From Acidobacteriota bacterium (lineage in GTDB: Bacteria > Acidobacteriota > Blastocatellia > Pyrinomonadales > Pyrinomonadaceae), in assembly GCA_020199775.1 (NCBI GenBank), contig JAIVJZ010000050.1, positions 2,734 to 49,252 of the forward strand: a stretch of DNA of 46,519 nucleotides. Direction: 5' to 3'. Made by a program: the position numbers and the translations under genes. Positions 26,569 to 35,455 of this stretch are shown here, one piece after another (the first letter of the stretch is position 1; each line of letters starts with the position of its first letter). The notes under the pieces are model-generated. The model was not told where the DNA came from. It was given only the letters and a program-made list of their open reading frames with translations, and made no database searches.

Positions 26569-27384
26569 TTATTTCCTCTTCCCCAACTGGGAGAGTTGAC
26601 GCATACGGTCAATCATCCCGTTGTCTTCAGAACGGATCTCGCGTCCGGTCAAGGCGATAAACGAGTCCTCCAGCGTGTCGGAATGAGTCTGCATATTCAG
26701 ATCCTTGGCCGTACCTTGCGCGATGATATTGCCCTGGTCGAGTATGGCGATGCGGTGGGCGAATCGTTCGGCTTCTTCCATGTAATGAGTGGTCAAAAAC
26801 ACGGTCACGTCCTCCCGCTCATTGAGCTGTTTGACCTGGGCCCAGAGGTAATTCCGTGACTGGGGGTCGAGACCGATGGTGGGTTCGTCGAGAAACAAGG
26901 TTTTAGGGTTATGAATTAGCGCTCGCGCGACCTCCACGCGGCGTTTCAGTCCTCCAGACAGTCGCCTTACCTGTTTGTGACGATACTCTCCTAGTCCGAA
27001 AACCTCGATGAGGGCTTCTATTCGCGGGCCCCGCAATCTGCGCGGAACATCGTAAAGCACCGCGTGGTATAGCATGTTTTCCAACACCGTCAATTGATCA
27101 TCGAGGCTGGAGTCTTGAAAGATGATCCCGAGTCTTTCGCGCACCGCATGTTGATCAATGGTTACGTCCAGGCCGTCGATCTCAACTCTGCCTGCTGTCG
27201 GCCGTAATAGCGTTGTGAGAATCTTTATCGCCGTCGTTTTCCCCGCTCCGTTAGGCCCCAGGAACGCAAAAATTTCACCCCGTTGCACTTGAAACGATAT
27301 TCCCCGAAGCGCCTGAGAATTGCCATAATTCTTAACCAGGTTCCGGACGCTGATCATGGGCGGATTTGAAAATTTACCGTTCAT
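26569..27384 (-). CDS. ABC transporter ATP-binding protein (DrrA-like)
   Basis: The 271-aa protein carries Walker A GPNGAGKTT, signature LSGGLKRRVEVARAL, Walker B LFLDEPTIGLDP and the H-loop TTHYMEEAE. The DrrA/CcmA-type signature and a C-terminal regulatory tail match drug or lipid exporters. It is directly followed by the permease gene. Start ATG 27384; an internal ATG at 27357 (MISVRNLVKNYG) is also possible because the fold starts there. Confidence 0.95.
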   Translation of the reverse strand: MNGKFSNPPMISVRNLVKNYGNSQALRGISFQVQRGEIFAFLGPNGAGKTTAIKILTTLLRPTAGRVEIDGLDVTIDQHAVRERLGIIFQDSSLDDQLTVLENMLYHAVLYDVPRRLRGPRIEALIEVFGLGEYRHKQVRRLSGGLKRRVEVARALIHNPKTLFLDEPTIGLDPQSRNYLWAQVKQLNEREDVTVFLTTHYMEEAERFAHRIAILDQGNIIAQGTAKDLNMQTHSDTLEDSFIALTGREIRSEDNGMIDRMRQLSQLGKRK

Positions 27385-27501
27385 GAAAAATCGACCTGTT
27401 TGCCGATGTCTCCTCTGCTCTGGCCCCTCGTAAGGTTGCTGCCCTGATAGGAAATCATCATTGGCGTTTGTCGGCTCGGGCTCAAGATTATGGCACCGAC
27501 C

Positions 27502-29493
27502 TTAATATTTGAGCGGCTGCGACAGTTGTGAATGGGAAAGATGCGTCTGGTTGCGGCTTTCCGGATCGTACAGCGCCGAGTCAGGGAGCTCTATTTGCTC
27601 GAATGTCTTTCCGACATAATGCGAGACCATTTCGTGGCTCTGAATGTGTTCGGACACTCCTAACAGGAAATACAACGTGATGTGAGTCGGCTGCGGTTCC
27701 AGGCTGACCTTAAGGCCGCTTTGCAGAGCGCTCACCATAGCGGGCACGTCATAGTCGAACTCAAGGTCCTGACGGACGTAATAACGCTCGCCATACAACT
27801 CGACCATCCTAAGCTCGGAATGCAGGTGGGCCGTGTCCTCATGGATCGGACGCGATAAACAGTCGAATCTATATGTCTCGGAGATAAATGGCGCGCACTT
27901 CGCTGGCAAGATTGGCATAACCGACTCAGTCCACCACGTATCTAACAGCGCCTGGAGGTGGCTGTCTGAGTACAAGCGCGCGACCATTTCCGGCAAAAAG
28001 TCCGAGTTGATCGCGCATTTTTGAAGGACCGCCAACTCCACCGCGATGGGGTCAGATGATTTTTTAAACCAATCTGTCAGATTCAGCAGAACCTGAGACT
28101 GCGATATTCCCGCGAACTCGCGCAGCGGTGCCCAGATGTATCGGTAAAAGGAGGTTTCCGCGATTGACCTGGCCCAGAACAAGAACGGCTGCATCTCAGC
28201 GTGTTCGCTTATGGAAATCGATTGATGGCCCAGGACGTATTCAAAATCATCATGCTCGCCCCTCACGGTCACCAGGCCGTATTGATCCTTCTTATCCGCG
28301 TACTTGGTGTTTGGCATTAAGAGAAGGGGGTAGACGGCGATTCTAGAGACATGCTTTGCGAGCCGGTCATACCCCGACAGGAATGACTGGATCGTTTCAC
28401 CGGGGGTGTTCCAAATCAGTTCCGCATAACAATCCAGACCTTCACCCCCCAGCCATTTGACCAACTCTTCCCAGTCGTTCAGTCTCATGTTTTGCCGGTT
28501 CATGCTGCGCAGGGCGTCGTCGTTGAGGCTTTGCAAAGCCAATGTAAATGAGCTCTTCAGTCCCGTGGACTTCATCTTTCGGACGACGTCTCTGAAGACG
28601 CGAGACTTATTTTTTGCCCACGAGGTCTCAATTGCGCGCGGGAATCCGTATTTGTCGCGCGTAGCAATGAGATCATCAATGAACGCCTCGTCGGAGGGGA
28701 GCATCCCAAAATTCGCGTCGCACAGCACCACAGTATCGGCACCGTGAAAGCCCAGGTAGTCAAGTTCCTCACGCAGCCGCTCGCGCGAGAACGAGCGTAT
28801 GCGTTGCCCGATTGCCCCTCCCCAATAGCAGAAAGCGCAGCGATAAGGGCAACCGCGATTTGTCTCCATCAGGGCCACTTCATAGCGAAAGCTACCATCC
28901 GGTGCCTTCATTTCGAGAGCCCCGGTTAAAAAAGGAGAGGGGATCTGGTTCAAGTCCTTAATACGCTCTCTCGGCGTCGTGGTAACGACGGCGCCGTCCT
29001 CGCCTTTGAACGAAATTCCGAGCACATCGCCCAACTCCCTGCGGGATCTGCCCTTCAGATACGCATGGAGCAAATCGATGAAGACGAATTCGCCTTCCCC
29101 GTTGACAACAACATCCAGCTCCGGAAAAAGTCGAAACAAACGGTCGGCCCCATGCGCGACATGCGTACCGCCAAAAATGATCCACCCTTCGGGATTGAGT
29201 TGGCGGAAAGTTTGGGCGAGGGAGCCGAACGTCCAGAGATTCCAACCGAAAACAGAGAAGGCCAACACATCTGGTATGGGTCCGGAGAACAAGTCGTGGG
29301 CTATTTCGGCTAATGAGGTTCCCCCCTTGAAATTGCGTATGGAGAACGATAACTCAGAGTTGATTTCGGGGTCGGCCAGGGCCGCCGCTTTGAGGTATCC
29401 AAGCGCGAGGGGCAATGATTCCTTGGGAAATTTCCACACGCCCTGCTCGACTAACACCACACGTCTTCGATGATCATCAATATCAGACCTCAT
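27502..29493 (-). CDS. Cobalamin-binding radical SAM enzyme, probable C-methyltransferase
   Basis: The 663-aa protein has an N-terminal B12-binding-like Rossmann domain (about 10-165: VVLVEQGVWKF, LALGYLKAAA, DVLAFSVFGWN, IIFGGTHVAHG) and a radical SAM core with the cluster motif NRGCPYRCAFCYWG (CxxxCxxC) near 215. The C-terminal 250 residues are specific to this subfamily. The overall layout is like KedN5-type methylcobalamin enzymes that methylate unreactive carbons, but the family call is tentative. Start ATG 29493 with GGAGG 6 bases upstream. It sits between a P450 and the exporter, so a tailoring role such as C-methylation is likely (inference). Confidence 0.88.
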   Translation of the reverse strand: MRSDIDDHRRRVVLVEQGVWKFPKESLPLALGYLKAAALADPEINSELSFSIRNFKGGTSLAEIAHDLFSGPIPDVLAFSVFGWNLWTFGSLAQTFRQLNPEGWIIFGGTHVAHGADRLFRLFPELDVVVNGEGEFVFIDLLHAYLKGRSRRELGDVLGISFKGEDGAVVTTTPRERIKDLNQIPSPFLTGALEMKAPDGSFRYEVALMETNRGCPYRCAFCYWGGAIGQRIRSFSRERLREELDYLGFHGADTVVLCDANFGMLPSDEAFIDDLIATRDKYGFPRAIETSWAKNKSRVFRDVVRKMKSTGLKSSFTLALQSLNDDALRSMNRQNMRLNDWEELVKWLGGEGLDCYAELIWNTPGETIQSFLSGYDRLAKHVSRIAVYPLLLMPNTKYADKKDQYGLVTVRGEHDDFEYVLGHQSISISEHAEMQPFLFWARSIAETSFYRYIWAPLREFAGISQSQVLLNLTDWFKKSSDPIAVELAVLQKCAINSDFLPEMVARLYSDSHLQALLDTWWTESVMPILPAKCAPFISETYRFDCLSRPIHEDTAHLHSELRMVELYGERYYVRQDLEFDYDVPAMVSALQSGLKVSLEPQPTHITLYFLLGVSEHIQSHEMVSHYVGKTFEQIELPDSALYDPESRNQTHLSHSQLSQPLKY

Positions 29494-29663
29494 GTATACC
29501 CTCCAGGCGGAAAAAGCAGAACTCCGAAATGGACCGTAGGCCCTTTTGGATTGGCTGGATCACGGCGGATAACAAGAATCGCTGTGCTGTGTCGCCTTCT
29601 GGAAGCGCTTTTACCTGCGAATGTGTCCCGGGTCGGTCCAGCGCCTGTGTAAATAAGTGCGGG

Positions 29664-31166
29664 TCATGCAAAATCGACCATTTCGAGGACGTCCCCTTTG
29701 ATCGGACTTCTGGTAAAGTTGCGGTCCTGACGCGAGAGCACCATGGGCATTTGAGTCGGCTCAAGCTCGAGCGAAAGACGACAATGTCGGTTAATTCGAG
29801 AGCCCGGCGCGACGGTGAGCCGGTAACGCTGTAGCACCATGGCGATAATCGTCTTGATCAAATAGGGCGCGAATCGTTGGGCTATGCAGTAACGGGAGGG
29901 CGCCCCGAACGGGAAGTATTCGAACGGCGTCGGTTTTATAGTGTCCCAGCGCGACGGCAGGAACCGCTGCGGCTCAGGATAGATTTCGGGCAGACGATGG
30001 GTCACGTATTGGCTGGATATGAGCGTGGCCCCTTTCGGCAGATCGTAAGGGCCGAACTGGCAAGCTTCCGCCGTATAACGCCTTCGAAACGGAGAGGGCG
30101 GGAGCAGGCGAAAACTCTCTTTGTACACCTTATCCAGTAACGGCAGTTGGCCCAGTTGTTCGTACGTCGGGGCTTCGCCATGAAGAACCCCGTGTAATTC
30201 GTCGACCAGATCGGCGCAGATCTTTGGGTGTTGTGCGAGCAGGAATAGTGTCCAGGTGAGCCCGGCTGTCATGTTCTCGGAATTTACCAGGTTGTATAAC
30301 TCCCCGACGAGATCGTCTTCAGTTAAACCTTCTCCAATTTTGTCCCAGGCCGAAAGGAGCAGATCAAGCATGTCTGATTCTTGATTGGTCGGCTGCGCTT
30401 TTCTTTTCTGCACGACGTCCCGTAAAAAAGCCTCCATCTCGATCGCGTTCGCCAGCATTTGCCGGTATTTTGAGCCGGGGAGGTCATAGCGGTAGAGGAA
30501 GAGAATGGAGTAGGCGGGTCCGCTGTTCGCCATTAAGAAGACACAGTCATGCACGCGCTGGACAGTGGCGCGGTCCTCAATACTGAACAGCAGGCTCATG
30601 TTTACGGCATGAACCAAATCCCGCCCCCGGCGATGCATATCAATGGTCTTGCCTAACTGCCAGTCTTTCATTGCGGAATTCGTCAACCTGACGATCGTGT
30701 CCCGCCAGCGATCGAAATGGACGGTTGCCATAGGGCGGACTAGTATCTTCCGGCGCTGTTGATAAAACTCAATCGGGATGTTGAAGATGCTATAGCTAAG
30801 CACATGCATCGCGTTGTTGTCATACTGCCATTTCGGCCTGACCGCCCAGTGAAATTGCCGTGTATCTGAAAACATCACTTCGTTGAGCTTCGGGTCGAAC
30901 GTGAATACAACCCGGGGACGTTCGGTCCCCCATGAGGTGACGAGGCCGTATTTTTTGTATAGCTGCGCCATGTAGCCGACGGGGTCGAGCGCCAATTTCA
31001 TTGACTCCAGCCGCCACCCGAGAACGGGCTTTGGTCGGGGGCCGGGTGGTATCTCACGCCAGGAGCGGGAGTCGGCCATCGTGCCTGTCTTCTGGGCGTG
31101 ATGCGCGGGACAGGCGATCGGAATTAGGGGAGTCTGTTCGGTTTGTATTCCCTCGTACTCGGTCAT
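29664..31166 (-). CDS. Cytochrome P450 (copy 2, divergent active-site motifs)
   Basis: The 500-aa protein has K-helix ESFR in KESFRLLPP, PERF-like RFLPSRW and a haem loop FPFGAPSRYCIAQ with the Cys ligand. Two deviations are seen: the loop ends Cys-Ile-Ala where Cys-x-Gly is usual, and the I-helix reads VNSENMTAG, placing Asn where the oxygen-activating Thr normally lies after the acid. The substrate or mechanism may differ from its relatives. The tail RSPIKGDVLEMVDFA is shared with the other P450s. Start ATG 31166 has AAAGGAG 6 bases upstream. The gene lies beside the radical SAM gene. Confidence 0.92.
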   Translation of the reverse strand: MTEYEGIQTEQTPLIPIACPAHHAQKTGTMADSRSWREIPPGPRPKPVLGWRLESMKLALDPVGYMAQLYKKYGLVTSWGTERPRVVFTFDPKLNEVMFSDTRQFHWAVRPKWQYDNNAMHVLSYSIFNIPIEFYQQRRKILVRPMATVHFDRWRDTIVRLTNSAMKDWQLGKTIDMHRRGRDLVHAVNMSLLFSIEDRATVQRVHDCVFLMANSGPAYSILFLYRYDLPGSKYRQMLANAIEMEAFLRDVVQKRKAQPTNQESDMLDLLLSAWDKIGEGLTEDDLVGELYNLVNSENMTAGLTWTLFLLAQHPKICADLVDELHGVLHGEAPTYEQLGQLPLLDKVYKESFRLLPPSPFRRRYTAEACQFGPYDLPKGATLISSQYVTHRLPEIYPEPQRFLPSRWDTIKPTPFEYFPFGAPSRYCIAQRFAPYLIKTIIAMVLQRYRLTVAPGSRINRHCRLSLELEPTQMPMVLSRQDRNFTRSPIKGDVLEMVDFA

Positions 31167-31311
31167 GGATGCTCCTTTCTCATCTCCGCCAGGGACGGAG
31201 CTGAGTTTTCAAGTATTTTCTGCTGCTTAAACTAGCGTCTCGACAAACAGCGAAGGAAGGGGTTGGCCGTCCCTAAGCGCATTACTCTTACCCGCGATCT
31301 TTCAATTTAAG

Positions 31312-31327
31312 GGCTTGATATCAAGCC
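31312..31327. promoter_or_regulatory. Perfect 16-bp palindrome GGCTTGATATCAAGCC
   Basis: This symmetric site lies in the 291-base gap between P450 copies 2 and 3, one of the longer gaps of the operon. Two further bases on each side (AA/TT) also pair after one mismatch. There is no downstream T tract on the minus strand. It could be an operator for an internal promoter. Nothing else is recognisable in this gap except a small CTCCG/CGGAG hairpin at 31187-31203 beside the next gene's ribosome site. Confidence 0.6.
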
Positions 31328-31457
31328 GTTTCGATCTGAATCTTCAGGGAACGGAATAACCATCATGACCGAATCGAGACAGTTCGTCATAAACATTTCT
31401 CTTTCAAGTGTTATGACTGTCTGCGCGAATCGGTAATTGAGGCTCAATGGGGTGGAC

Positions 31458-32921
31458 CTACGCGAACTCCACCATTTCATTGACGTTTCCCCGTATCGCC
31501 TGTCGAGTAAACCGGCGATCTTGCATGGCAATCGTCATCGGCAGGCCATTAGCCGGTTCCAGCCCTATCGACACTCGCCGGTCTACTCGCGCCCCCGGCG
31601 CCACGGTCAGCCGGTAACGTTGCAATAACATTGACAGTACGATCGTCAATTCGAGATTCACGTAATGTTTGCCCAGGCAATGATGCGTGACTGAACCAAA
31701 GGGAAAGTATTCAAACTGTGTTGGTTTTAATGTTTCCCAGCGGCCGGGATCAAAACGCTGTGGGTCGCGATAGATTTCTGGCAGACGGTGCGTTACGTAC
31801 TGGCTGGAGATGATGGGCACCCCGCCCGGAATCTCAAATGGACCGAATTGGCACGCTTGGGCGCTCCGCCGCCGCCGAAATGAGAACGGCGGAAATAAAC
31901 GAAGACTTTCCTTGATGACGTTCTCAAGGAGTTTCAGCTCTCTAAATTGTTCGAGAGTAGGCGCATCGCCGTGCAAGACACTATCCAGTTCGTCCAGCAG
32001 GTCTCCGAGCACATCCGGATGCTGCGCGAGTAAGAGAAGAGTCCATGTCAAAGCGCTGGCAGTGGTCTCGGGGTTCATAAACGTGTACGCCTCGGCGATG
32101 ATGTCATCGTCGCTCAACTTCGCACCGTTTTCGGTTGTGGACGAGATCAACATGTCGAGCATGTCGCGTTCCTGCGGCTGACCTGCCCGCTTTTCCGCAA
32201 TAATCTTTCGAAGAAATGCGACCAGCTTTTCAGCGCTATCAAGCATTCCGGCGTACGGCCCTCCGCGCTTCAAAGGTAACATCAGCATTGAGGGTCTTGT
32301 TCCTGTCTGACGCAGAGTTCTAGTCAGATCGTTCAGCATGACGACGGATTCCAGGTCTTCAATGCTGAAGAGGGCGCTCACGTCAATGGTATGAGCAAGC
32401 CAGTGCATTTCGTGATGCATGTCTCGCTGCTCACCGGCTTTCCAGCCTTCCAGCATCTTCCTGGTATGCCTCACCATCTTCTCCCGCCACGATTCTTTAA
32501 AGCTCGAATGCAGCGAATTGCGCGTCAATTGAAGGCGTTGCCTGTACTCATCGCCGTCCATCGTGATGAAACTCGAACCAAGGACCCGTATTGCTTCCGG
32601 CGCATTGACCGGGCGAGGGATCGACCAATGAAACAGATCCGGGTTGCCGAACAATATTTCGTTCAGCTCCGGCGCAAAGTTGTAAATCATTGCAGGTTTG
32701 TCTTTACCCTTGCTGATCATGACGGTCTGGCCGTGCCGTCTGTAGAGACCCATTAAGTACTTTATGGGGTCCCGCATAAATCTCACTCTGTGGAGGAAAA
32801 GGCCGATAGACGAAGTCGCAATCGGGGCCGGGCGAGCCATACGAGAGCTAGGAGCCGTCCGCAAGGGTAGCTCTTGATTCACGTCAGACTGGAGCGTGTT
32901 ACCGTACCTGTAGTTGGACAT
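31458..32921 (-). CDS. Cytochrome P450 (copy 3)
   Basis: The 487-aa protein has I-helix MNPETTASALTW with the usual acid-Thr pair, K-helix ESLR in KESLRLFPP, and haem loop FPFGSVTHHCLGK with the Cys ligand. The N-terminal segment MRDPIKYLMGLY and C-terminal tail RQAIRGNVNEMVEFA match the other three copies, so they are likely paralogues. Start ATG 32921 has AAAGG 7 bases upstream. It forms a pair with the methyltransferase gene just upstream (33073-33894). The substrate is not readable from sequence. Confidence 0.94.
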   Translation of the reverse strand: MSNYRYGNTLQSDVNQELPLRTAPSSRMARPAPIATSSIGLFLHRVRFMRDPIKYLMGLYRRHGQTVMISKGKDKPAMIYNFAPELNEILFGNPDLFHWSIPRPVNAPEAIRVLGSSFITMDGDEYRQRLQLTRNSLHSSFKESWREKMVRHTRKMLEGWKAGEQRDMHHEMHWLAHTIDVSALFSIEDLESVVMLNDLTRTLRQTGTRPSMLMLPLKRGGPYAGMLDSAEKLVAFLRKIIAEKRAGQPQERDMLDMLISSTTENGAKLSDDDIIAEAYTFMNPETTASALTWTLLLLAQHPDVLGDLLDELDSVLHGDAPTLEQFRELKLLENVIKESLRLFPPFSFRRRRSAQACQFGPFEIPGGVPIISSQYVTHRLPEIYRDPQRFDPGRWETLKPTQFEYFPFGSVTHHCLGKHYVNLELTIVLSMLLQRYRLTVAPGARVDRRVSIGLEPANGLPMTIAMQDRRFTRQAIRGNVNEMVEFA

Positions 32922-33072
32922 ACTATACCTTTCGTCACGTTTGCAATTTTTAGTTCCGGGCGACTCGTTACCGGATGGCTAGAGAAACGCGGGATTAGCG
33001 GATTGTACAAAGTGCGGCTGGCCGAAGGGATTGAAAAGAAAAGCTTGCTTCCGGCCGGTGAGTTTTTCTCAG

Positions 33073-33894
33073 CTACTGAAGCGGTTTATCCGCTGTGACG
33101 AGGACGTAATCAATCCTAGAGGACATTAAGCGGTGCATAGTGACATTGAACCAACCTTTGATATTCAGTAGGCTCAGCCGGCTTTGAATGAAGTCGGTGT
33201 AAGGCCGGAAGACATGTTTCCCAATCGAACGGATGTTTACTGCGTGGAAACCCGCCCTCTCCATCTTTCGCGCGTACTCATCCTGCGAGTATCTATTCTG
33301 GGCATTAAAGAATATCTGAAAATTCTTCCCCGGCAACGGCACAATATCCGCCAGCACGAGACGCCCGCCGGGCTTTAAGACCCTGAAACTCTCATGAAAG
33401 AACTTTTCCCTGGTCATGAACTGGAAGGCCGCTTCCAGCGACACGACTTTGCTGAAAGACTCGGCCTCGAATGGCAACTCGACCGCCGACGCCCTTTGAC
33501 AACTGATGCGGTCCGCGAGGCCGTTCTGTCTTATACGTTCCCTCGCAGTCTCTAGATGGGTTGGATTGATGTCTATTCCCTGAATGTGCCGTGGCCGGAA
33601 TTCGGCGCTCCAGAGCATGGCGGCGTCGCCGAACCCGCAGCCGACATCGAGAATAGAGTCGTCGGCGCAAAATCCCGCCGTTCTCCCAACCAGTCTGGTC
33701 ATGGCCTCGGCGGCTTCGTCCAGTGAGTTCGCGCCGTCTTTCCAGTACCCGATATTTAAATACCGTGTCTTCACCGTCGGGTTAAAATCTCGGCGCGCGC
33801 TGGAATCCATGAAAGCTATGACCCTTTGTTCGTGTAAAACACGATCTGCGGTCGCTACATTCAGGTCTGCGATTACGCTTTGTTCGGATTTCAT
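33073..33894 (-). CDS. SAM-dependent methyltransferase (gene A of methyltransferase-P450 pair)
   Basis: The 273-aa protein has motif I ILDVGCGFGDAAML, acidic turn QGIDINPTH, a conserved lead-in YLNIGYWKDG and post-motif VLADIVPLPGK. The spacing fits small-molecule methyltransferases (Methyltransf_11/25). It is clearly paralogous to the 35456-36328 gene: both share the N-terminal GYW..DG block, the SAM motifs and the C-terminal IDYVLVTA end. ATG 33894 has GGGAG upstream. It is followed by P450 copy 3. The methylated atom is unknown. Confidence 0.9.
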   Translation of the reverse strand: MKSEQSVIADLNVATADRVLHEQRVIAFMDSSARRDFNPTVKTRYLNIGYWKDGANSLDEAAEAMTRLVGRTAGFCADDSILDVGCGFGDAAMLWSAEFRPRHIQGIDINPTHLETARERIRQNGLADRISCQRASAVELPFEAESFSKVVSLEAAFQFMTREKFFHESFRVLKPGGRLVLADIVPLPGKNFQIFFNAQNRYSQDEYARKMERAGFHAVNIRSIGKHVFRPYTDFIQSRLSLLNIKGWFNVTMHRLMSSRIDYVLVTADKPLQ

Positions 33895-33966
33895 TTTGTC
33901 AGGTCTCCCAATGATGCAAAGATGAATTATTTACGTGTCGGCGAATTGCCAATACGCGTGCGGGAG

Positions 33967-35418
33967 CTAACTCAGTGCGATCATCTGCGAGATATCGCCT
34001 CGGACTCGAGATGAAGAGAATCGCCCATCGTGTTTCTCGATTTTCATTGCGACGGCCCCTTTCGGGCTGAGCAAGAGCCTGGCGCCGGGCATTCGGTCGA
34101 TGCGCTGGCCGGGGGCGAACGCTAATTTGTAACGTTGTAAAGTCATGGCAAGCACAATTTTCATTTCTAAAAGGGCAAATGCGCGTCCCACGCAGTAGTG
34201 GACACCTGACCCGAAGGGAAAATATTCATACGAACCGGGTTTGATCATGTCCCAGCGTTCCGGGATGAAGCGCAAGGGCTGAGGGTAAAGGTCAGGAAGC
34301 CTGTGGGTGATATAGCTGCTCATAAAGATTGTCGTCCGGGCCGGAAGATCGTAGTGACCTAGCCAGCAGGGTTCGACATTGAGCCTGCGGCTGAAGCATT
34401 GCGGCGGCATCAGCCGCACCCCCTCTTTAATGACGGCGTCGAGATAGGGTAATTGGTTCAGGTCCTCTAGTGTAGGGGCACCGCCGCGCAACCTTCCTGA
34501 TAACTCTTCCACTAGTTTGGCCTGCGCTTTCGGATGGATCGCGATTAGAATCAGCATCCAAATCAAGGCCGAGATGGTCGTGTCATGACCCATGATGTTG
34601 TATATCTCGGAGACCAATTCAGTCTCGCTCAGGGATACCCCCTGCTCTGTTTTTGAATGCATCATCATAGATAGCATGTCACACGAGACCCCGCCGTCCC
34701 GCCGCTTTTGTTGAATGATGGAGCGCAGAAGCTCAACCATCTCATCGGCTGTGCGCGTCACCTTGCGGAAAGGAAGGAGCGGAAGGTCAAAAGGTAGTAG
34801 CATGGCCAGCGGCCTGCCGCTTCCGGTATAGATGTCGTCGACCAGCTGGTAGATGGAGTCCACGACGCTCTGTTCTTCAACCCCGAGTACGGCGGCCATA
34901 GAGATCGCATGAACAAGTTTTCTGATCTCCAGGTGAACGTCGCGAACCCCATTGTCGCTCCACCGTGACAGCATCTCGTCCGTGCGGGATATCATCTTGT
35001 CCCGCGCCCCCTCAATAACGTCGTGATGAAAAGCAGGGCGCATCAGGGTTTTTCTTATTTGGTACTCTTGGCCATCCATGTTGCCGATACTGGCGCGTAG
35101 GATGTTGAGGGACGAAGAAGGACGGGTCCATTTCCTGCTGGCCGACCAGTGAAAAAGCACGGCGTTCTCGTTAAGCTGTTTGTTCAGTTCCGGTGCAAAC
35201 GCGAACACGTATTCCGGATGTTGAGCGCCAAAGGCGCTCAGTACACCCTCGTTCGAGTACCTCTGCGACATGTAACCGACCGGATCACTCCAGAACCGCC
35301 GTTTTTCTCTGTAGCGCGCAAACGAGCTCAAACGCGCATGGCGACCCTTAAAGGGGATTGCGGCGTTCGCAGTGACCTCGACAGGTTCCTCTATTTCATG
35401 GGAGATCGGCGTTGCCAT
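33967..35418 (-). CDS. Cytochrome P450 (copy 4)
   Basis: The 483-aa protein has the most canonical I-helix of the four, MGHDTTISALIW, plus K-helix EGVR in KEGVRLMPP and haem loop FPFGSGVHYCVGR with the Cys ligand. The N-terminal WSDPVGYM and the tail RVRGDISQMIALS repeat the pattern of the other copies. ATG 35418 has GAGG 6 bases upstream. It is paired with the methyltransferase gene 36 bases upstream (35456-36328). Predicted soluble; the monooxygenase substrate is unknown. Confidence 0.95.
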   Translation of the reverse strand: MATPISHEIEEPVEVTANAAIPFKGRHARLSSFARYREKRRFWSDPVGYMSQRYSNEGVLSAFGAQHPEYVFAFAPELNKQLNENAVLFHWSASRKWTRPSSSLNILRASIGNMDGQEYQIRKTLMRPAFHHDVIEGARDKMISRTDEMLSRWSDNGVRDVHLEIRKLVHAISMAAVLGVEEQSVVDSIYQLVDDIYTGSGRPLAMLLPFDLPLLPFRKVTRTADEMVELLRSIIQQKRRDGGVSCDMLSMMMHSKTEQGVSLSETELVSEIYNIMGHDTTISALIWMLILIAIHPKAQAKLVEELSGRLRGGAPTLEDLNQLPYLDAVIKEGVRLMPPQCFSRRLNVEPCWLGHYDLPARTTIFMSSYITHRLPDLYPQPLRFIPERWDMIKPGSYEYFPFGSGVHYCVGRAFALLEMKIVLAMTLQRYKLAFAPGQRIDRMPGARLLLSPKGAVAMKIEKHDGRFSSSRVRGDISQMIALS

Positions 35419-35455
35419 TTAAATCCTCGGTTTAGTTTGTCATTACCGACCAGAA

